Positions 47,883-57,893 are shown, counted from the stretch's first letter. The stretch is DNA of 64,000 nt from Stenotrophomonas sp. WZN-1 (GCF_002192255.1 NZ_CP021768.1:1940001-2004000), one strand, 5' to 3'. The notes: generated by a model from the sequence alone, not told the origin. A program made the numbers and translations.

Positions 47883-48973
47883 GCGCGGCTATCGATGATG
47901 TGCTGGCCCTGGTGCGTCCGGACCTGCAGGCCTTCGCCGGCTACAGCTCGGCGCGCAGTACGGCGGTGCAGGGCGAGGTCTGGCTGAACGCCAATGAGTC
48001 GGCCTGGGCCAATCCCGCTGATGTCGCAGGCAGCAGCCGGCGCTATCCGGAACCGCAGCCGTTGGCATTGCGCGAGGGACTGGCGGAGCTGTACGGCGTG
48101 ACGCCGCCGCAGCTGCTGATCGGTCGCGGCAGCGACGAAGCCATTGATCTGCTGGTGCGCGCGCTGTGCGTGCCGGGCCGCGATGGCGTACTGGTCACGC
48201 CGCCGGTGTTCGGCATGTACGCCGTCTGCGCACGCCTGCAAGGGGCTGCACTGATTGAGGTGCCCCTGGTGGACAGCGAAGATGGCCTGCGCGCCGATCT
48301 GGATGCGGTGATCGACACCGCCAAGGCACGCAATGCCACGCTGGTGTTCCTGTGCGCACCGTCGAACCCGGCCGGCAGTGACATCGCCCTGGACGAGGTC
48401 GAACGCGTGGCGGTTGCGTTGCGCGGGCAAGCGCTGGTGGTGGTGGACGAGGCCTATGTCGAGTACGCGCAGCGCCCGTCGGCGACCACGTTGCTGGCCG
48501 CGCACGCCAACCTGGCGGTGCTGCGCACGCTGTCGAAGGCGCACGCACTCGCGGCCGCCCGCGTTGGCACCCTGATCGCTGCCCCGGAGCTGATTGCCGT
48601 GCTGCGTCGCTGCCAGGCGCCGTACCCGGTGCCGACGCCGTGCGCGGAGCTGGCCGTGCAGGCACTGCAGCCGGCCGCACTGGCACGTACCGCCGAGCGC
48701 GTGGCCACGGTCATCGCCGAGCGCGAACGCCTGTTCGCGGCGCTGCCGGGCCTGCCCGGCGTTCGTCGCGTGTACCGCTCGGCCGGCAACTACCTGCTGG
48801 TCCGCTTCGCCGATGCCCAGGCCGCGTTCGATACGCTGCTGGCTGCGGGCGTAGTGGTGCGCGACCAGCGCGCCGCGCCGCAGCTGGGTGATGCGCTGCG
48901 TATCAGCATCGGCAGCCCCGAAGAAAATGACCGCGTGCTTGCGGCCCTGTCGGCGCGGAGGGCCGCAGCATGA
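47879..48973 (+). CDS. hisC: Histidinol-phosphate aminotransferase
   Basis: 364 aa. Fold type I PLP enzyme with [64 protein letters not shown] and the PLP lysine in [14 protein letters not shown]. It converts imidazole-acetol phosphate to histidinol phosphate with glutamate. Coupled by 4-nt overlaps to hisD and hisB. Confidence 0.96.
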   Translation: MSAAIDDVLALVRPDLQAFAGYSSARSTAVQGEVWLNANESAWANPADVAGSSRRYPEPQPLALREGLAELYGVTPPQLLIGRGSDEAIDLLVRALCVPGRDGVLVTPPVFGMYAVCARLQGAALIEVPLVDSEDGLRADLDAVIDTAKARNATLVFLCAPSNPAGSDIALDEVERVAVALRGQALVVVDEAYVEYAQRPSATTLLAAHANLAVLRTLSKAHALAAARVGTLIAAPELIAVLRRCQAPYPVPTPCAELAVQALQPAALARTAERVATVIAERERLFAALPGLPGVRRVYRSAGNYLLVRFADAQAAFDTLLAAGVVVRDQRAAPQLGDALRISIGSPEENDRVLAALSARRAAA

Positions 48974-50043
48974 CCCCGATCCTGTTCATCGACCGCGACG
49001 GCACCCTCATCGAGGAGCCGTCCGATTTCCAGATTGACGCCTACGAGAAGCTGCGCTTCGTGCCGCAGGTGATCCCGGCGCTGCTGAAGCTGCGGGATGC
49101 CGGCTACCAGTTCGTGATCGTCACCAATCAGGATGGCCTCGGCAGCGACAGCTACCCGCGCGCCAGCTTCGATGGTCCCAACGACCTGATGCTGCAGATC
49201 TTCGAGAGCCAGGGCATCACCTTCCGTGACGTGCTGATCGACTGCAGCTGGCCGCAGGACAATGCGCCGACCCGCAAGCCAGGCATCGGCCTGATGACCG
49301 CCTACCTGCAGGACCGCAGCATCGACTGGGCGCGTTCGGGCATGGTCGGCGACCGCATCACCGACCTGCAGTTCGCCGACAACCTCAACATCCGTGGCTT
49401 CCAGCTGCGCACCGAACAGTTCGGTGGCGAGTGGGACTGGCCGGGCATCGCCCACGCGCTGGCCGATGCGCCGCGTACTGCCGTGGTCCTGCGCAACACC
49501 AAAGAGACGAAGATCCGCGTCGAACTGGATCTGGACCGTGCCGGTGATGCGCGCATCGCCACCGGACTGCCGTTCTTCGACCACATGCTGGAACAGATCG
49601 GCAAGCACGGCGGGTTCGCCCTGGACATCCAGGCCGAGGGCGATCTGCACATCGACGAGCACCACACCATCGAGGACACCGGGCTGGCCCTGGGCCAGGC
49701 CCTGCGCGAGGCGCTGGGCGACAAGCGCGGCATCGGCCGCTACGGCTTCACCCTGCCGATGGACGAGACCCTGGCCAGCGCTGCACTGGATTTCAGCGGC
49801 CGCCCTTATTTCGTGTTCGAGGGCGAGTTCAAGCGCGAGCGCGTGGGCGACATGCCGACCGAGCTGGTGCCGCACTTCTTCCGTTCGCTGTGTGATGCCA
49901 GCGGCCTGAACCTCAACCTGCAGGTGCGTGGCGACAACGATCACCACAAGGTCGAGGCCTGCTTCAAGGCGCTGGCGCGCGCGCTGCGCCCGGCGCTGGC
50001 CCGGCAGGGCACGGCACTGCCGAGTACCAAGGGGGCGTTGTGA
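48970..50043 (+). CDS. hisB: Bifunctional histidinol-phosphatase/imidazoleglycerol-phosphate dehydratase
   Basis: 357 aa. The N-terminal HAD phosphatase has [21 protein letters not shown] and RKPGIGLM with [12 protein letters not shown]. The C-terminal dehydratase starts near residue 175 ([16 protein letters not shown]) and has [35 protein letters not shown] and [14 protein letters not shown]. The phosphatase loop reads [13 protein letters not shown], with one Cys where E. coli has a four-ligand zinc site, so the structural zinc is probably absent. Overlaps hisC and hisH by 4 nt. Confidence 0.96.
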   Translation: MTPILFIDRDGTLIEEPSDFQIDAYEKLRFVPQVIPALLKLRDAGYQFVIVTNQDGLGSDSYPRASFDGPNDLMLQIFESQGITFRDVLIDCSWPQDNAPTRKPGIGLMTAYLQDRSIDWARSGMVGDRITDLQFADNLNIRGFQLRTEQFGGEWDWPGIAHALADAPRTAVVLRNTKETKIRVELDLDRAGDARIATGLPFFDHMLEQIGKHGGFALDIQAEGDLHIDEHHTIEDTGLALGQALREALGDKRGIGRYGFTLPMDETLASAALDFSGRPYFVFEGEFKRERVGDMPTELVPHFFRSLCDASGLNLNLQVRGDNDHHKVEACFKALARALRPALARQGTALPSTKGAL

Positions 50044-50642
50044 GCGATGTTGCGCTGATCGATGCCGGTGGTGCCAACCTGGGCTCGGTGCGCTACGCAC
50101 TGGAGCGCCTGGGCGCGACGGTGCGACTGGTGCGCGATGCGGACGGTCTGGTCGGTGCGCAGCGGGTGATCCTGCCCGGCGTCGGCGCCGCGGGTCCCGG
50201 CATGCAGCGCCTGCACGCGCAGGGCCTGGTGGAACCGCTGCAGCGACTGGAGGTGCCGCTGATGGGCATCTGCCTGGGCATGCAATTGCTGTTCGAACGC
50301 TCCGAGGAGGCCGGCGTCGAGACACTGGGCTTGATTCCCGGCGTCGTGCGCAAGCTGGTGCCGGCCTGTGGCATCCGTGTGCCGCACATGGGCTGGAACC
50401 GCTTGCTCCCGCTGCGCGAATCGCTGCTGCTGCGCGGTGTGCCGGAGCGCGCCAGCGCCTACTTCGTGCACAGCTATGCGGCGCCACTCAATACCCACAC
50501 TGTCGCTGCCTGCGACCACGGTGGCCTGTTCACCGCCGTGGTGGAGCAGGGGCGTTACTACGGCGCGCAGTTCCACCCCGAGCGCTCCGGCGAGACCGGT
50601 TCGCTGATGCTGCGCAACTTCCTCGAGGGCACTGCTGCATGA
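50040..50642 (+). CDS. hisH: Imidazole glycerol phosphate synthase, glutaminase subunit
   Basis: 200 aa from a GTG overlapping hisB (GTGA). Class I glutamine amidotransferase: [11 protein letters not shown], nucleophile Cys in [20 protein letters not shown], and the His/Glu pair in [10 protein letters not shown]. It supplies ammonia to HisF. It overlaps hisA by 4 nt. Confidence 0.95.
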   Translation: MSDVALIDAGGANLGSVRYALERLGATVRLVRDADGLVGAQRVILPGVGAAGPGMQRLHAQGLVEPLQRLEVPLMGICLGMQLLFERSEEAGVETLGLIPGVVRKLVPACGIRVPHMGWNRLLPLRESLLLRGVPERASAYFVHSYAAPLNTHTVAACDHGGLFTAVVEQGRYYGAQFHPERSGETGSLMLRNFLEGTAA

Positions 50643-51373
50643 GTTTCATCGTCTACCCCGCGCTGGATATCCGCGACGGCCGCGTGGTGCGGTTGCGCCA
50701 GGGCGACTACGCCCAGGAAACCTCGTATGGCGACGACCCGCTGCCGCGCGCACAGGGCTTCGCCGCACAGGGCGCGCAGTGGATGCATCTGGTCGACCTG
50801 GACGCCGCACGTGCCGGTGGCTACACACTGGCGCCGCTGTTGGCATCCATTCGTGCGCAGACCCCGCTGCAGGTGCAGACCGGCGGTGGCGTACGTGGCC
50901 GTGACGACGTGGCACGCATCCTCGACGCTGGCGCCGGCCGCGTGGTGGTCGGTTCGCTGGCGGTGCGCCGCCCCGACGAAGTGGTCGGCTGGCTGGGGGA
51001 GTTCGGCGCCGAGCGCATCACCATCGCGCTGGATGCCCGCCAGGATGCCCAGGGCCAATGGCAGCTGCCGGTGCACGGCTGGACCGAGAATGCCGGCGTG
51101 ACCCTGGATGACCTGGCCCAGCGTTATGCGCGTGCCGGCATGCGCCACCTGTTGTGCACCGACATCGCCCGCGACGGCATGCTGGCCGGGCCCAACATCA
51201 GCCTCTACCAGCACCTGTCGGCGCTGCTGCCCGGCGTGGCGGTGCAGGCCTCCGGTGGCATCCGTGACGTGGCCGATGTGGCCGAGGCGCGTGCTGCCGG
51301 CTGCGGTGGTGCCATCCTCGGCAAGGCCCTGCTGGAGCAGCGCATGGACCTGAGCGGGGCGCTGGCATGTTGA
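50639..51373 (+). CDS. hisA: ProFAR isomerase
   Basis: 244 aa. A TIM barrel with paired phosphate sites: [19 protein letters not shown] with catalytic Asp, [34 protein letters not shown] and [12 protein letters not shown]. It isomerises ProFAR to PRFAR. Its last 7 nt overlap hisF. Confidence 0.95.
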   Translation: MSFIVYPALDIRDGRVVRLRQGDYAQETSYGDDPLPRAQGFAAQGAQWMHLVDLDAARAGGYTLAPLLASIRAQTPLQVQTGGGVRGRDDVARILDAGAGRVVVGSLAVRRPDEVVGWLGEFGAERITIALDARQDAQGQWQLPVHGWTENAGVTLDDLAQRYARAGMRHLLCTDIARDGMLAGPNISLYQHLSALLPGVAVQASGGIRDVADVAEARAAGCGGAILGKALLEQRMDLSGALAC

Positions 51374-52143
51374 GCCGCCGCATCATTCCGTGCCTGGACG
51401 TGCGCGATGGCCGCGTGGTCAAGGGCGTGCGCTTCCGCGACCACATCGACATGGGCGACATCGCCGAACTGGCACAGCGCTACCGCGACCAGGGCGCGGA
51501 CGAGCTGGTGTTCTATGACATCGGCGCCAGTCCCGAGGCACGGTCGGTTGACGTCGCCTGGATCGAGCGCATCGCGCGCCTGATCGACATTCCGTTCTGC
51601 GTGGCCGGTGGCATCGACAGCGTGGAAACCGCGCGCCGCGTGCTGTTCGCCGGTGCCGACAAGGTGTCGATCAATTCGCCGGCGCTGGGCCGGCCGGAGC
51701 TGATCACCGAGCTGGCGGACGAGTTTGGCGTGCAGTGCGTGGTTGTGGGTGTCGACTCGGTACGCGAAGCGGACGGCCAGTGGCGGGTACGCCGTTTCAG
51801 TGGCGACCCGGACAAGACCCAGGCGGTACCGCTGCGGACGCTGGACTGGATTGTCGAAGCGCAACGGCGTGGCGCTGGCGAGATCGTGCTGAACTGCATG
51901 GACAGCGACGGTGTGCGCCGTGGCTACGATGTCGTGCAGTTGCAGCAGGCGCGGGCCCTGTGCCAGGTGCCGCTGATCGCCTCCGGCGGTGCCGGTGCAA
52001 TGGAACACTTCGCCGAGGCCTTCGACCAGGCCGACGTCGACGGCGCGTTGGCGGCCAGTGTGTTCCACAGCGGCGCCATCGCCATTCCGGAATTGAAGCG
52101 CTACCTGCGCGGACAGCAGATCGAGGTGCGGGATGTCTATTGA
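51367..52143 (+). CDS. hisF: Imidazole glycerol phosphate synthase, cyclase subunit
   Basis: 258 aa. TIM barrel: [80 protein letters not shown] and [16 protein letters not shown]. The usual DITAS loop reads DIGAS. With HisH it makes imidazole glycerol phosphate and AICAR. It overlaps hisIE by 11 nt. Confidence 0.95.
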   Translation: MLSRRIIPCLDVRDGRVVKGVRFRDHIDMGDIAELAQRYRDQGADELVFYDIGASPEARSVDVAWIERIARLIDIPFCVAGGIDSVETARRVLFAGADKVSINSPALGRPELITELADEFGVQCVVVGVDSVREADGQWRVRRFSGDPDKTQAVPLRTLDWIVEAQRRGAGEIVLNCMDSDGVRRGYDVVQLQQARALCQVPLIASGGAGAMEHFAEAFDQADVDGALAASVFHSGAIAIPELKRYLRGQQIEVRDVY

Positions 52144-52753
52144 AGTGAGGCCATCGCTGGATGCGCTGCAGGCGCTGGACTGGGGCAAGGGCGACGGCCT
52201 GCTGCCGGCCGTGGTGCAGGATGCCGATACCTTGCAGGTGCTGATGCTGGGCTATGTCAGTGCCGAATCGCTTGCGGCCACGCTGGCCATCGGCCACATG
52301 ACCTTCTTCAGCCGCAGCAAGCAGCGGTTGTGGACCAAGGGCGAGCAGTCCGGCAACGTGCTGGCGGTGCAGTCGATCCGTGTCGACTGCGATGCCGACA
52401 CGCTGCTGGTGATGGCACGCCCGGCGGGGCCAACCTGCCACACCGGTGCCGAGAGCTGTTTCGACCAGGCGCCGAAGGATTTCCTGGGCGGACTGGGCCA
52501 GCTGGTGGCCATGCGCGAGGCGCAGCGCCCGCCCGGCAGCTACACGACGAGCCTGTTCGAAGGCGGCATCCGCCGCATCGCACAGAAGGTGGGCGAGGAG
52601 GGCGTGGAGACCGCCTTGGCGGCGGTGGCGCAGGACGATGCGGCGCTGCTGGGCGAGGCTTCGGACCTGCTGTACCACCTGCTGGTGCTGCTGCGCGCGC
52701 GCGGGCTGTCGCTGGATGATGCGCGGGCGGTGCTGGAAAAACGCCATCGTTGA
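52133..52753 (+). CDS. hisIE: Bifunctional PR-AMP cyclohydrolase/PR-ATP pyrophosphohydrolase
   Basis: 206 aa. The cyclohydrolase half has [56 protein letters not shown] with zinc cysteines. The pyrophosphohydrolase half begins near residue 115, with [16 protein letters not shown] and [13 protein letters not shown]. It ends the his operon and is followed by a strong hairpin. Confidence 0.95.
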   Translation: MSIEVRPSLDALQALDWGKGDGLLPAVVQDADTLQVLMLGYVSAESLAATLAIGHMTFFSRSKQRLWTKGEQSGNVLAVQSIRVDCDADTLLVMARPAGPTCHTGAESCFDQAPKDFLGGLGQLVAMREAQRPPGSYTTSLFEGGIRRIAQKVGEEGVETALAAVAQDDAALLGEASDLLYHLLVLLRARGLSLDDARAVLEKRHR

Positions 52754-52760
52754 GGAAGGC

Positions 52761-52781
52761 GTGCGGACCAACGGTCCGCAC
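52761..52781 (+). terminator. Hairpin after hisIE
   Basis: GTGCGGACC-AAC-GGTCCGCAC is a perfect 9-bp stem, 7 nt after the hisIE stop. There is no T-run, so it may be a REP-like element acting as a boundary rather than a classic terminator. Confidence 0.55.
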
Positions 52782-52796
52782 CCACCTCTGCAATGC

Positions 52797-52819
52797 AGCC
52801 GAGCATGGCTCGGCTCTAC
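52797..52819. repeat. Single SMAG palindrome
   Basis: AGCCGAGC-ATG-GCTCGGCT followed by CTAC, minus orientation, between the his operon and the phosphoesterase gene. Confidence 0.78.
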
Positions 52820-52851
52820 AATAGGGGGTCTTCCTCTTTCCCGGACCGCCC

Positions 52852-54441
52852 ATGAAACTGCCTGCCGCGTGGCTGTGCTGCCTGTTGCTGACCTCGCCGG
52901 CCTGGGCCGCGGATACCGTGGTCAGCGGCAAGGTCTATCTGGAGCGCGACGGCCGGCCGGGTCGCGGCGCGACCGATCCGGGGCTGGCCGGGGTGCAGGT
53001 TTCCAACGGCGAAACCATCGTCAAGACCGCCGCCGACGGCAGCTACAGCCTGCCGGTGCGTGACGGCCAGACCGTGTTCGTGATCAAGCCCGATGCGTAT
53101 TCGTTCCCGAAGGCGGCGGACGGCCTGCCCTCGTTCTGGCGCCATTACCGCCCGAACGGCTCGCCGGCGCTGAAGTACGGTGGCATCGCCGCCACCAGCG
53201 ATGTCACCCGCAACTGGGATTTCGCCCTGCAGTCGGACCGCCATGACAGCCGCCGCGGTTTCCAGATGCTGGTGTTCACCGATTCGCAGACTGCCAGCCT
53301 GAAGGACATCGGCTATTACCAGCAGTCGATCGTGGCGCCGCTTGTCGGCCAGGCCAAGGCGCGCATGGGCACCACCCTGGGCGACATCGTCAACGACGAC
53401 CTGGCCCTGTATCCGGCGATCAACAAGGTCACAACCGAGCTTGGCGTGCCGTGGTTCCACGTGCCGGGCAACCACGACCTCGACTTCGATGCGGCCAGCG
53501 ACGAACACTCGCTGGATAGTTGGCGCAACATCTACGGCCCGGACACCTACGCGGTGGAAGAGGGCGGCGCCAGTTTCGTGTTCCTGGACGACGTGGTGTA
53601 CGACCCCAAGGCCAAGCCGAAGTACATCGGCGGCCTGCGCGAAGACCAGTTCGCTTTCCTTGCCAGCTACCTGAAGGGCCTGCACAAGGACCGCCTGCTG
53701 GTACTGGGCATGCACATCCCGCTGTTCGACGCGGCGCCGGGGCGCGAGACTTTCCGTCATGTCGACCGCCAGCGCCTGTTCGACCTGCTGAAGGACTTCC
53801 GCAACGTGCTGGTGCTCAGCGGACACAGCCACACCCAGCAGCACGTCTACCACGGCAAGGCCGAGGGCTGGAACGGCGACAAGCCGCTGCACGAATACAA
53901 CGTCGGTGCCAACTGCGGTGCGTTCTGGTCGGGAGTGAAGAATGCCGCTGGCGTGCCGGACAGCACCATGAGCGACGGCACGCCGAAGGGCTATGCATTG
54001 CTCGACGTGGCCGGCAACGGCAGCTATCGCCTGCAGTACCGGGTGGCAGGCAAGCCGGCCAGCGAGCAGATCGGCCTGCATGCGCCGAAGGTACTGCGGC
54101 AGGGGGCCTATCCGGCGTGGGGTGTCTACGCCAACGTCTACATGGGTGAGGACGCCAGCGTGGTCGAGTACCGCGTCGATGGCGGCGCCTGGCAGCCGAT
54201 GAAGCAGGTCAGCCAGCCCGATCCGCGCCTGATGGTGGAGAACGTGGCCGACGATCTGGCTGACAGCCTGCGCGGCTACGACCGCTCGCCGGAGGCCACT
54301 GCGTCGCCGCACCTGTGGCGTGGCGCGCTGCCGACCGATCTGGCGGTGGGCGGCCACAAGGTCGAGGTACGCTCCACCCAGCCTGATGGTGCAGTGTTCA
54401 CCGCCAGCACCAGCTACAGCCTGCAGACTGCCCAGCCCTGA
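52852..54441 (+). CDS. Secreted calcineurin-like metallophosphoesterase with N- and C-terminal beta domains
   Basis: 529 aa. A signal peptide ends at SPAWAA. A carboxypeptidase-regulatory-like beta domain (MetallophosN type, about residues 22-125: GKVYLERDGRPG...VSNGETIVKTAADGSYSLPV) precedes the catalytic domain. Its metal motifs are VFTDSQTA, GDIVND, PGNHDLDFD, GMHIPLF and LSGHSHTQQH. The C-terminal beta region (from about residue 375) matches MetallophosC. The first metal motif is D-x-Q rather than D-x-H. It is a periplasmic phosphoesterase of unknown substrate, next to a glycan locus. Confidence 0.88.
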   Translation: MKLPAAWLCCLLLTSPAWAADTVVSGKVYLERDGRPGRGATDPGLAGVQVSNGETIVKTAADGSYSLPVRDGQTVFVIKPDAYSFPKAADGLPSFWRHYRPNGSPALKYGGIAATSDVTRNWDFALQSDRHDSRRGFQMLVFTDSQTASLKDIGYYQQSIVAPLVGQAKARMGTTLGDIVNDDLALYPAINKVTTELGVPWFHVPGNHDLDFDAASDEHSLDSWRNIYGPDTYAVEEGGASFVFLDDVVYDPKAKPKYIGGLREDQFAFLASYLKGLHKDRLLVLGMHIPLFDAAPGRETFRHVDRQRLFDLLKDFRNVLVLSGHSHTQQHVYHGKAEGWNGDKPLHEYNVGANCGAFWSGVKNAAGVPDSTMSDGTPKGYALLDVAGNGSYRLQYRVAGKPASEQIGLHAPKVLRQGAYPAWGVYANVYMGEDASVVEYRVDGGAWQPMKQVSQPDPRLMVENVADDLADSLRGYDRSPEATASPHLWRGALPTDLAVGGHKVEVRSTQPDGAVFTASTSYSLQTAQP

Positions 54442-54475
54442 CCTCCGCGTCACTGCTCCAGCGAAAGGACCCCGC

Positions 54476-54760
54476 ATGGATATCCGCTTCATGGCCGGCA
54501 CCACGCCGGTGACCCTCAGTCGCCACTGGTTCACCGGCGCGATGCTGCTGCAGAGCGCCACCGAGAAGGTCTGGGTGCAGCACCCGCTGCATCCGGGCAC
54601 CCACTTCTCGTTCTCGCTGGTACAGTCGTGGCTGCGCCACATCGCCGGCCACGAAGTGCTGGTCGAGCGCACCCGGCCGTTGTTGTTCGCCGGCTTTCGC
54701 CCGCAGCGCCTGCGCGTGCTGGTGGATGGGGTGCAGGTGGCCGAACAGGAAGGCATGTAG
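54476..54760 (+). CDS. Small conserved-looking protein of unknown function
   Basis: 94 aa from the ATG at 54476 with AAAGGA upstream. No signal peptide or membrane helix. Sequence is rich in aromatic and basic residues: SRHWFTGAMLLQSATEKVWVQHPLHPGT, then VQSWLRHIAGHEVLVERTRPLLFAGFRPQ. It reads as a compact beta-rich cytoplasmic domain. It is placed between the phosphoesterase and glk. I do not recognise the family. Confidence 0.65.
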   Translation: MDIRFMAGTTPVTLSRHWFTGAMLLQSATEKVWVQHPLHPGTHFSFSLVQSWLRHIAGHEVLVERTRPLLFAGFRPQRLRVLVDGVQVAEQEGM

Positions 54761-54820
54761 GCCAACCTGAACCACCGGCGCGCTAGGCAAAGCCGTCCCG
54801 ATGCCTGAGAATCGGGGCGA

Positions 54821-54834
54821 TTCAATCGATCCAA
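54821..54834. promoter_or_regulatory. CG-centred palindrome upstream of glk
   Basis: TTCAATCGATCCAA is a partial palindrome 11 nt before the glk start. It shares ATCGATCCA with the perfect palindrome TGGATCGATCCA before the TonB receptor gene, suggesting one LacI-type repressor for both. Confidence 0.45.
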
Positions 54835-54844
54835 GCAGGCCAGC

Positions 54845-55867
54845 GTGACCATCGCAGCAGCGTCCCCGGTTTCCTCCGACTCCGCCCGCGGCGGTCTTCC
54901 GCGCCATCTGGTGGTCGCCGACGTTGGCGGCACCTTCGCCCGCCTTGCGCTGGCTGAAACCCGATCCGGCCAGGCGCCCCTGCTGGGCAGCCATCGCACC
55001 TATGCCTGCGCCGAGCATCCCAGCCTGGCCGCGATCCTGGCCGATTTCACCGCTGGCCTTGGCCAGCCGGTGCAGACCGCGGTGGTCGCCATCGCCGGCC
55101 TGCTCGATGGCGATGTGCTGATCAATTCCAACCTGCCGTGGACGGTGACGCTGTCGGCCACCCGCACGCAGTCCGGGCTGCACGAGTTGCAGCTGATCAA
55201 CGATTTCGAGGCGGTGGCGCTGGCCATCCCGTACCTGCAGCCCGACACGCTGGTGCCGCTGAACGGCGATGCTGATCCGGCGCAGGCGTTCCCCGCACTG
55301 GTGCTGGGCGCGGGCACCGGCCTGGGCGCCGCACTGCGCTTTGCCGATGGCGAGCGCCCGGTGCTGGCCAGCGAGATCGGCCATGCCGCGCTCGGCGCCG
55401 GCAACGCGCTGGAACTGCAGGTGCTGGGCAAACTGCTGCAGCGCTGGGCGCACGTGGACAACGAGCGCGTGCTTTCCGGTAGTGGCCTGATGAACCTGTA
55501 TCCGTGCCTGTGCGAATTGCGCGGCGTCACCCCGGTGTGGACCAGCACCGAAGCACTGATCGGCGCCGCGCGCAGCGGCGAAGACGCGCTGGCGGTGGAA
55601 ACGCTGCAGGTGTTCTGTGCCTGGCTGGGCAGCCTGGCCGGCGACGCGGCGATCGCCGTCGGCGCGCGCTCGGTGTACCTGGCCGGTGGCATTTCCGCGC
55701 ATGTGCAGGATTTCCTGGCCGATGGCCGCTTCCGTGAGCGCTTCCTCAACAAGGGCGTGCTGACCGAGGTGCTGCGCCAGGTGCCGGTATGGCGCGTGGA
55801 GCATGGCCAGCTGGGCGTGCTCGGTGCAGCGGTCTGGCACGCCGCACGGCAGCCCGCGCACGACTGA
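54845..55867 (+). CDS. glk: Glucokinase
   Basis: 340 aa from a GTG at 54845. Glk-type hexokinase fold: VVADVGGTFARLALAE (ATP site), SNLPWTV, LINDFEAVA with catalytic Asp, LGAGTGLGAAL, SEIGHAAL and YLAGGIS. It phosphorylates glucose or possibly another hexose in the cytoplasm. It is the first of three genes followed by the glycosylasparaginase and cutC genes, which suggests that sugar freed from glycoconjugates is the substrate. Confidence 0.92.
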   Translation: MTIAAASPVSSDSARGGLPRHLVVADVGGTFARLALAETRSGQAPLLGSHRTYACAEHPSLAAILADFTAGLGQPVQTAVVAIAGLLDGDVLINSNLPWTVTLSATRTQSGLHELQLINDFEAVALAIPYLQPDTLVPLNGDADPAQAFPALVLGAGTGLGAALRFADGERPVLASEIGHAALGAGNALELQVLGKLLQRWAHVDNERVLSGSGLMNLYPCLCELRGVTPVWTSTEALIGAARSGEDALAVETLQVFCAWLGSLAGDAAIAVGARSVYLAGGISAHVQDFLADGRFRERFLNKGVLTEVLRQVPVWRVEHGQLGVLGAAVWHAARQPAHD

Positions 55868-55918
55868 TCGGCAGGGCCGGCATCGGGCCGGCCGTGCATT
55901 GCAGACTGGGAGGGGACG

Positions 55919-56917
55919 ATGGTGGATCGCAGGCAGTTCCTGCAGGCCGGCGCACTGGCCGCAGGCATGGCGGCTTTGCCGGGCGTGCAGGCGCGCACGC
56001 AGGGTGGGGCCAGGGTGGTTTCGACCTGGGACTTCGGCGTGCCGGCCAACCAGGCCGCATGGAAGGTGCTGGCGCAGGGCGGCAGCGCACTGGATGCGGT
56101 GGAAGCGGGCGCACGCTGGGCCGAGAGCGAGCTGTGCAACCCAACCGTCGGCCATTGCGGCAACCCGGATCGCGACGGCGTGCTGAGCCTGGACGCGAGC
56201 ATCATGGACGGCGATGGCCGTTGTGGTGCAGTGGCCGCGCTGGTCGACATCCTGCATCCGGTGTCGGTGGCCCGCAAAGTGATGGAGAACAGTCCGCACG
56301 TGCTGCTGGTGGGCGAGGGCGCGCAGCAGTTCGCGGTGCAGCAGGGTTTCGAGCGCAAGCACCTGCTGACGCCGCAGGCTGAAGCCGCCTGGCGCGAGTG
56401 GTTGAAGACCGAGAAGTACCAGCCGCAGATCAATGCCGAGCGCCGTGGTATTCCCGGCAGCAGCGACAACCACGACACCATCGGCATGCTGGCACTGGAT
56501 GCCAAGGGCCACCTGGCCGGTGCCTGCACCACCAGCGGCATGGCGTGGAAACTGCACGGCCGCGTTGGCGACAGTCCGATCATCGGTGCCGGCCTGTACG
56601 TCGACAACGACGTCGGCGCGGCCACTGCCTCGGGCGTGGGCGAGGAGATGATCCGCAACGCCGCCTCGTTCCTGGTGGTCGAGCTGATGCGCCAAGGGCG
56701 CTCGCCGGCGCAGGCGTGCCGCGAAGCGATCGACCGCGTGGTGCGCAAGCGCCCCGAAGCGAGCAAGACACTGCAGGTGTGCTTCCTGGCCATGAACAAG
56801 CAGGGCGAGGTGGGCGCCTACGCGTTGCATCGCGGCTTCGTCTACGCGGTCTGCGATGCGCAGCGCCAGGATGACCTACGTGATTCGCCGTCGATCTACA
56901 CGAGCACCCAGGCGTGA
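55919..56917 (+). CDS. N4-(beta-N-acetylglucosaminyl)-L-asparaginase, Tat-exported
   Basis: 332 aa. A twin-arginine signal DRRQFLQAGALAAGMAALPG directs it to the periplasm already folded. It is an Ntn-hydrolase precursor: the autocleavage site is in SSDNHDTIGML, giving Thr187 as the nucleophile, with downstream GRVGDSPIIGAGLYVDN and ASGVGEEMIR substrate loops as in glycosylasparaginase. It cleaves the GlcNAc-Asn bond of N-glycopeptides. With glk and the TonB receptor it points to N-glycan use. It overlaps cutC by 4 nt. Confidence 0.92.
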   Translation: MVDRRQFLQAGALAAGMAALPGVQARTQGGARVVSTWDFGVPANQAAWKVLAQGGSALDAVEAGARWAESELCNPTVGHCGNPDRDGVLSLDASIMDGDGRCGAVAALVDILHPVSVARKVMENSPHVLLVGEGAQQFAVQQGFERKHLLTPQAEAAWREWLKTEKYQPQINAERRGIPGSSDNHDTIGMLALDAKGHLAGACTTSGMAWKLHGRVGDSPIIGAGLYVDNDVGAATASGVGEEMIRNAASFLVVELMRQGRSPAQACREAIDRVVRKRPEASKTLQVCFLAMNKQGEVGAYALHRGFVYAVCDAQRQDDLRDSPSIYTSTQA

Positions 56918-57645
56918 GCACGCGGCGGACCCTGGAGATCGCCAGCAACTCGCTGGCTTCGGCGCTGGCCGCACAGGCTGGCGGCGCCGACCGCATCGAG
57001 CTGTTCGACAACCTGGCCGAGGGCGGCACTACCCCGTCGTTCGCCAGTATCGCGATGGCCCGCGAACGCCTGTCGATTCCGCTGTTCGTGCTGGTGCGGC
57101 CGCGCCCGGGCGACTTCCACTACGACGCGCTGGAAACCGAACTGATGCTGCGTGACATCGCGCAGTGCCGCGCGCTGGGCTGCGATGGCGTGGTGATCGG
57201 CGCGCTCGATGTGCAGGGCGGGATCGACGTGGCGCTGTGCCGCGAGCTGGTGCAGGCTGCCGGGCCGTTGCAGGTGACCTTCCACCGTGCCTTCGATGCC
57301 GCCCGCGATCTGCCGGCGGCGCTGGAGCAGGTGATCGGGCTGGGTTGCAAGCGCGTGCTGACCTCGGGCGGCCAGGTCAGCGCCGAGGCCGGTGCCGATG
57401 TGCTGGCGGGCCTGGTCAGCCAGGCGGCGGGACGTATTGCGGTGATGGCCGGCGCCGGATTGGCCCCGGGCAACATCGCAACCATTGCACGGCAGACCGG
57501 CTGCACCGAACTGCACGCCTCGGCCAAGGGCCTGCGGCGCTCGGCGATGCAGTTCCAGAACCCGGCTTTGCGTGGGCTGGACCCGGACTGGAGCCAGACC
57601 GCCACCGCCACTGTGGCCGCGCTGCGGCAGGCGCTGGACGCCTGA
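56914..57645 (+). CDS. cutC: CutC family protein
   Basis: 243 aa from a GTG overlapping the asparaginase stop. TIM-barrel CutC motifs: EIASNSLASALAAQAGGADRIELFDNLAEGGTTPS, VLVRPRPGDFHYD, TFHRAFDAARD, VLTSGG and ELHASAKG. Despite its name, a direct copper role in bacteria is doubtful. Genetic pairing with glycosylasparaginase and glucokinase suggests a metabolic enzyme role in glycan breakdown, by inference. Confidence 0.9.
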   Translation: MSTRRTLEIASNSLASALAAQAGGADRIELFDNLAEGGTTPSFASIAMARERLSIPLFVLVRPRPGDFHYDALETELMLRDIAQCRALGCDGVVIGALDVQGGIDVALCRELVQAAGPLQVTFHRAFDAARDLPAALEQVIGLGCKRVLTSGGQVSAEAGADVLAGLVSQAAGRIAVMAGAGLAPGNIATIARQTGCTELHASAKGLRRSAMQFQNPALRGLDPDWSQTATATVAALRQALDA

Positions 57646-57656
57646 TCGCAAGCCCC

Positions 57657-57689
57657 GGGTCGGATCCCTCCGCAGAAAGGGTCTGACCC
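57657..57689. repeat. Imperfect palindrome after cutC (GGGTCGGA...TCTGACCC family)
   Basis: GGGTCGGATCCCT and AGGGTCTGACCC flank CCGCAGAA. The outer bases are the same as in the palindrome at 19227-19255. It lies 12 nt after cutC and could act as a terminator. The rest of the 354-nt gap to the receptor gene holds no gene that I can support. Confidence 0.5.
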
Positions 57690-57881
57690 TGTACGCCGGC
57701 CCGCCACGGACAAAATCGTTCCGCGCGCGTTTGTCGCAATCGTGTCATCACTTCGTGCGCTGTTCTCTCAGCGATATCACGCAACTCTTTGATTTTCATG
57801 ACTGGCGAAGGCCATTGGCGGTATTCCGCTGCGTGTTGCTGCGTCGCCGCATGCCGGGCGTAGTTCAGCTGTGCTTTAGTT

Positions 57882-57893
57882 TGGATCGATCCA
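57882..57893. promoter_or_regulatory. Palindromic operator upstream of the TonB receptor
   Basis: TGGATCGATCCA is a perfect 12-bp palindrome, preceded by AT-richer TTTAGT, 107 nt before the receptor start. The central CG and its likeness to the glk site fit a LacI-family operator. Confidence 0.5.

Noticed and set aside
57720..57880. Possible small gene between cutC and the TonB receptor (ATG near 57798)
   Set aside because: The reading is short, lacks a ribosome site and has no motif. The region reads as promoter and leader sequence.
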